Below, piece after piece: positions 5,867-7,708 of a DNA stretch of 7,708 bases. The stretch lies in assembly GCA_016866575.1 (NCBI GenBank), contig VGMA01000075.1, positions 1 through 7,708 on the forward strand, given 5' to 3'. The position numbers were made by a program, and so were the translations under genes. The DNA comes from Chlamydiota bacterium (GTDB taxonomy: Bacteria; Chlamydiota; Chlamydiia; Chlamydiales; VGMA01). Numbering within the stretch: position 1 is the stretch's first letter; every line of letters starts with the position of its first letter. The notes below the pieces were generated by a model. It made no database searches, was not told where the DNA came from, and saw nothing but the letters and a program-made list of their open reading frames with translations.

Positions 5867-7708
5867 ATGGCTAAATATCCCTTTATTTTTTTTGTGGCTC
5901 TCTGCGCTTTTTCAATAGAAGCTGATGAGATTAAGTGGGTTGCGGTAAGTTTAAACAACTCGCTAGATGATCCTATCAATTGGAGCACAAATAGTGTTCC
6001 TGGTTCTTTAGATATTGCAATTTTTGATAGCAGTTTGAGAAATGTTGTCAAAGATCCTGAGGAATCTAACACCTTATTCAACGTACAAGAACTCAGATTC
6101 CCTTATCAAGCAGCACCTTTTACTTTTACTTTTTCTAATCAGTCTCTACAGCTATCTGGATTAGGCATTACAGGAGCTAAGAGAAATCCAAATATCACGA
6201 TTATCAATACAGACAACCTATTGCCATTATTGGATTTATGTGCCTTTACTGGTCTTGAATCCTCTATAGGAAACTCTAAACTGCTAATAAAAAATCGCAG
6301 TATTTTGAACGGATCTTATTCAAACACTATTATAGGTCTAATAGATACAAATCTATACTCACTCGCAGCTCATACAGTAGGAAAAGGGGCTAGTATAGAA
6401 ATAGAAAATTTCCACACGAATAACTCAAGTGGTACATTAGCAAATAATGTGGGTAAAATCAATTTTTACCAGTTCGGAGTCGATAACTACCTTACAATAG
6501 AAGATGATGTTCAGCTAAATATCATCAATGGTGCCGAATTTAGCGGTGTCAATACAGCTTTTTTAAACAGAACTAGCTCTATAGGGACATCACAGTTTTT
6601 TTCTTTACAAGCTCTCGATGTAGGTAACAGTTTTAATGCTGAGATTGTGAATGTGGGTTTTGATAGTAGTTCAGGCTACGGAGGAAATTATGTCGCTGAT
6701 ATAAACGGGCCGCAATTCAATCTCCTCTCTACAGCTACTTTTGGGAATGATGCTAAAATTTTATTAGCAAATTTAGCCTTATCAGGAGCAGATACTACAA
6801 ATTTAGGAAATTATGTAGGTTATCTCAATGATTATCAATTTTATGTAAGAGAAGCTTTACAAGCAGGCGATGGTTTTGAATTAGAGGTTATCAATTACGG
6901 TGAAGATAACAGTACAGGATTTGGCGTAAATGCTCTAGCTTCTATTAACTCGAATTCAGGAAATACTGGATACCAAGTTCAGCTTCTTCAAGGTGCTAAT
7001 TTAGGCAAAAATAGCAGTATAAGGGTGCTCAACTCTGGAAATTGTTCTGCTCAAAAATCTAGCGGCTCATCACAAGCAGCTGGCATGAATGCGAGTCAAT
7101 TTTGTGCGGGTAGTCCTTTCGCGTCTGGATTCTATAATTTTTCCGATGAAGAGGGTTTTTCTCTAAATGTTTTAAATTCAGGTGATAACGACGTATTAGG
7201 GCAAGGTGGCGATGCAGTAGGAACCGTTTCTAGTTACCAGGCTGCGTTTTTTACATTTTTATCGATTGGAAATGATTCTCTAATCAACATCACTAATTTG
7301 GCAGATTACAGAGGTGAAGGATCAGCTTCTTATTCGAATGTAGGATCAGTAGGTACAGATCAACTTTATGCAGCAGCAGCATTTGAAGCAAAAGACAGAT
7401 GCAGCTTTTTTATCTCAAATCAAGCAGAGTGCAGTGCAACCGGATATGGAGGAAATTTCGTTGGCCACATTGGATATGGTAAGCAAGCCCATTTCGGACA
7501 AAACTTGCAATTAGGAAAAAATAACACGTTTAACATTTCTAATTCGGCAAATAATAGCGCTTCCACTGTAAACTACAACAACGTAGGAAACCTGTTCAAT
7601 CAAGGTTCTCAATTTTGTATAGCGGGATCTTTGATAGCAGAAGATGATTTAAGTATCACAGTCATGAATAGTGGTTTTGCTAATTCAAGTAATACATTAG
7701 GCGGTTAT
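5867..7708 (+). CDS. Large secreted repeat protein, autotransporter-passenger-like (3' end outside window)
   Basis: The frame is open from ATG 5867 to the window edge (614 codons, no stop). An in-frame TGA at 5858-5860 makes ATG 5867 the first possible ATG. Residues 1-19 look like a signal peptide: MAKYP, then a hydrophobic FIFFVALCAF and probable cleavage after IEA-19. Residues about 37-55 contain INWSTNSVPGSLDIAIFDS. This matches the NWS-x-VP...D-A-F motif seen at the start of many autotransporter-type passengers, and LQLSGLGITG (95-104) fits the conserved LSG-GI block that follows it. From about residue 121 the protein consists of tandem units of about 40 residues rich in Asn, Ser and Gly, with six cysteines scattered through the mature part. 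This suggests a beta-solenoid exposed at or beyond the outer membrane. A C-terminal beta-barrel would be expected but cannot be seen. The Shine-Dalgarno is weak (GAAG 5859-5862). Family and function are unrecognised beyond this architecture. Confidence 0.85.
   Translation, partial: MAKYPFIFFVALCAFSIEADEIKWVAVSLNNSLDDPINWSTNSVPGSLDIAIFDSSLRNVVKDPEESNTLFNVQELRFPYQAAPFTFTFSNQSLQLSGLGITGAKRNPNITIINTDNLLPLLDLCAFTGLESSIGNSKLLIKNRSILNGSYSNTIIGLIDTNLYSLAAHTVGKGASIEIENFHTNNSSGTLANNVGKINFYQFGVDNYLTIEDDVQLNIINGAEFSGVNTAFLNRTSSIGTSQFFSLQALDVGNSFNAEIVNVGFDSSSGYGGNYVADINGPQFNLLSTATFGNDAKILLANLALSGADTTNLGNYVGYLNDYQFYVREALQAGDGFELEVINYGEDNSTGFGVNALASINSNSGNTGYQVQLLQGANLGKNSSIRVLNSGNCSAQKSSGSSQAAGMNASQFCAGSPFASGFYNFSDEEGFSLNVLNSGDNDVLGQGGDAVGTVSSYQAAFFTFLSIGNDSLINITNLADYRGEGSASYSNVGSVGTDQLYAAAAFEAKDRCSFFISNQAECSATGYGGNFVGHIGYGKQAHFGQNLQLGKNNTFNISNSANNSASTVNYNNVGNLFNQGSQFCIAGSLIAEDDLSITVMNSGFANSSNTLGGY
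6350..7708 (+). repeat. Tandem ~40-residue protein repeats (11 units, last one cut by window end)
   Basis: Protein units begin at residues 162, 202, 243, 283, 324, 370, 411, 458, 499, 540 and 582. Their lengths are 40, 41, 40, 41, 46, 41, 47, 41, 41 and 42, and the last is incomplete. Ten of them start with Gln, usually Q-F or Q-A. Most have an acidic or GN/GK turn at positions 11-13, then alternating hydrophobics leading to an invariant Asn at position 20 (27 in the seventh unit): IIN, IVN, LAN, VIN, VLN, VLN, ITN, ISN, ISN, VMN, and IEN in the first. Gly or Ala is common two positions later. Units end around N-x-V-G-x-I. A more degenerate unit may precede them at residues 121-161. DNA identity between units is low, so the repeats are old or diversified. 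Confidence 0.8.

Noticed and set aside
5867..5923. Lipoprotein signal (VALC at residues 10-13)
   Set aside because: The residue before Cys is Leu, not Gly, Ala or Ser, so it is not a proper lipobox. An IEA cleavage site fits better.
5863..6081. Minus-strand ORF of 72 codons
   Set aside because: It is antisense to the signal peptide and N-terminal motif of the large secreted protein, which explain the region better.
5867..7708. Chlamydial polymorphic membrane protein (Pmp)
   Set aside because: No GGA(I/L/V) motifs are present, and FxxN occurs only a few times, as expected by chance. The repeats follow a different pattern.

Overview
The window looks like a chromosomal segment of a member of the phylum Chlamydiota, more likely an amoeba- or arthropod-associated 'environmental' chlamydia than a Chlamydiaceae pathogen. 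The main clue is gene order: rpsP-trmD-rplS-rnhB-(yicC)-gmk-(small ORF)-metG. As I remember it, this follows the Chlamydia trachomatis block rpsP-trmD-rplS-rnhB-gmk-CT031-metG, with yicC added between rnhB and gmk. Base composition is moderately AT-rich throughout. The assignment rests on recall of synteny and on the proteins themselves, not on a search.

Region 1 (1-232) holds the last codons of a small membrane protein with a C-terminal hydrophobic helix. It is not Ffh, which I recall as the upstream neighbour in Chlamydia. A short non-coding stretch follows with weak palindromes and a good sigma70-type promoter with an extended -10.

Region 2 (233-5785) is one tightly packed plus-strand operon of eight genes. 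Every junction overlaps or is separated by at most 3 nt. It encodes ribosomal protein S16, tRNA (m1G37) methyltransferase, ribosomal protein L19, RNase HII, a YicC-family endoribonuclease, guanylate kinase, a 63-residue protein that looks like the RNA polymerase omega subunit, and methionyl-tRNA synthetase with a C-terminal tRNA-binding OB domain. Together they serve ribosome assembly, tRNA maturation and charging, RNA turnover, removal of RNA from DNA, GDP/dGDP supply and transcription. A perfect 11-bp inverted repeat just after metG closes the unit.

Region 3 (5867-7708 and beyond) is the most interesting part. It is a single open reading frame of 614 codons that runs off the window. It encodes a predicted secreted protein with a signal peptide, an NWS...VP...D-A-F motif typical of autotransporter passengers, and then at least eleven degenerate tandem units of about 40 residues. 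Ten of these start with Gln and all eleven carry an invariant Asn at the same structural position. This is best read as a beta-solenoid surface or exported protein, perhaps an autotransporter or adhesin whose C-terminus lies outside the window. It is not a recognisable Pmp.
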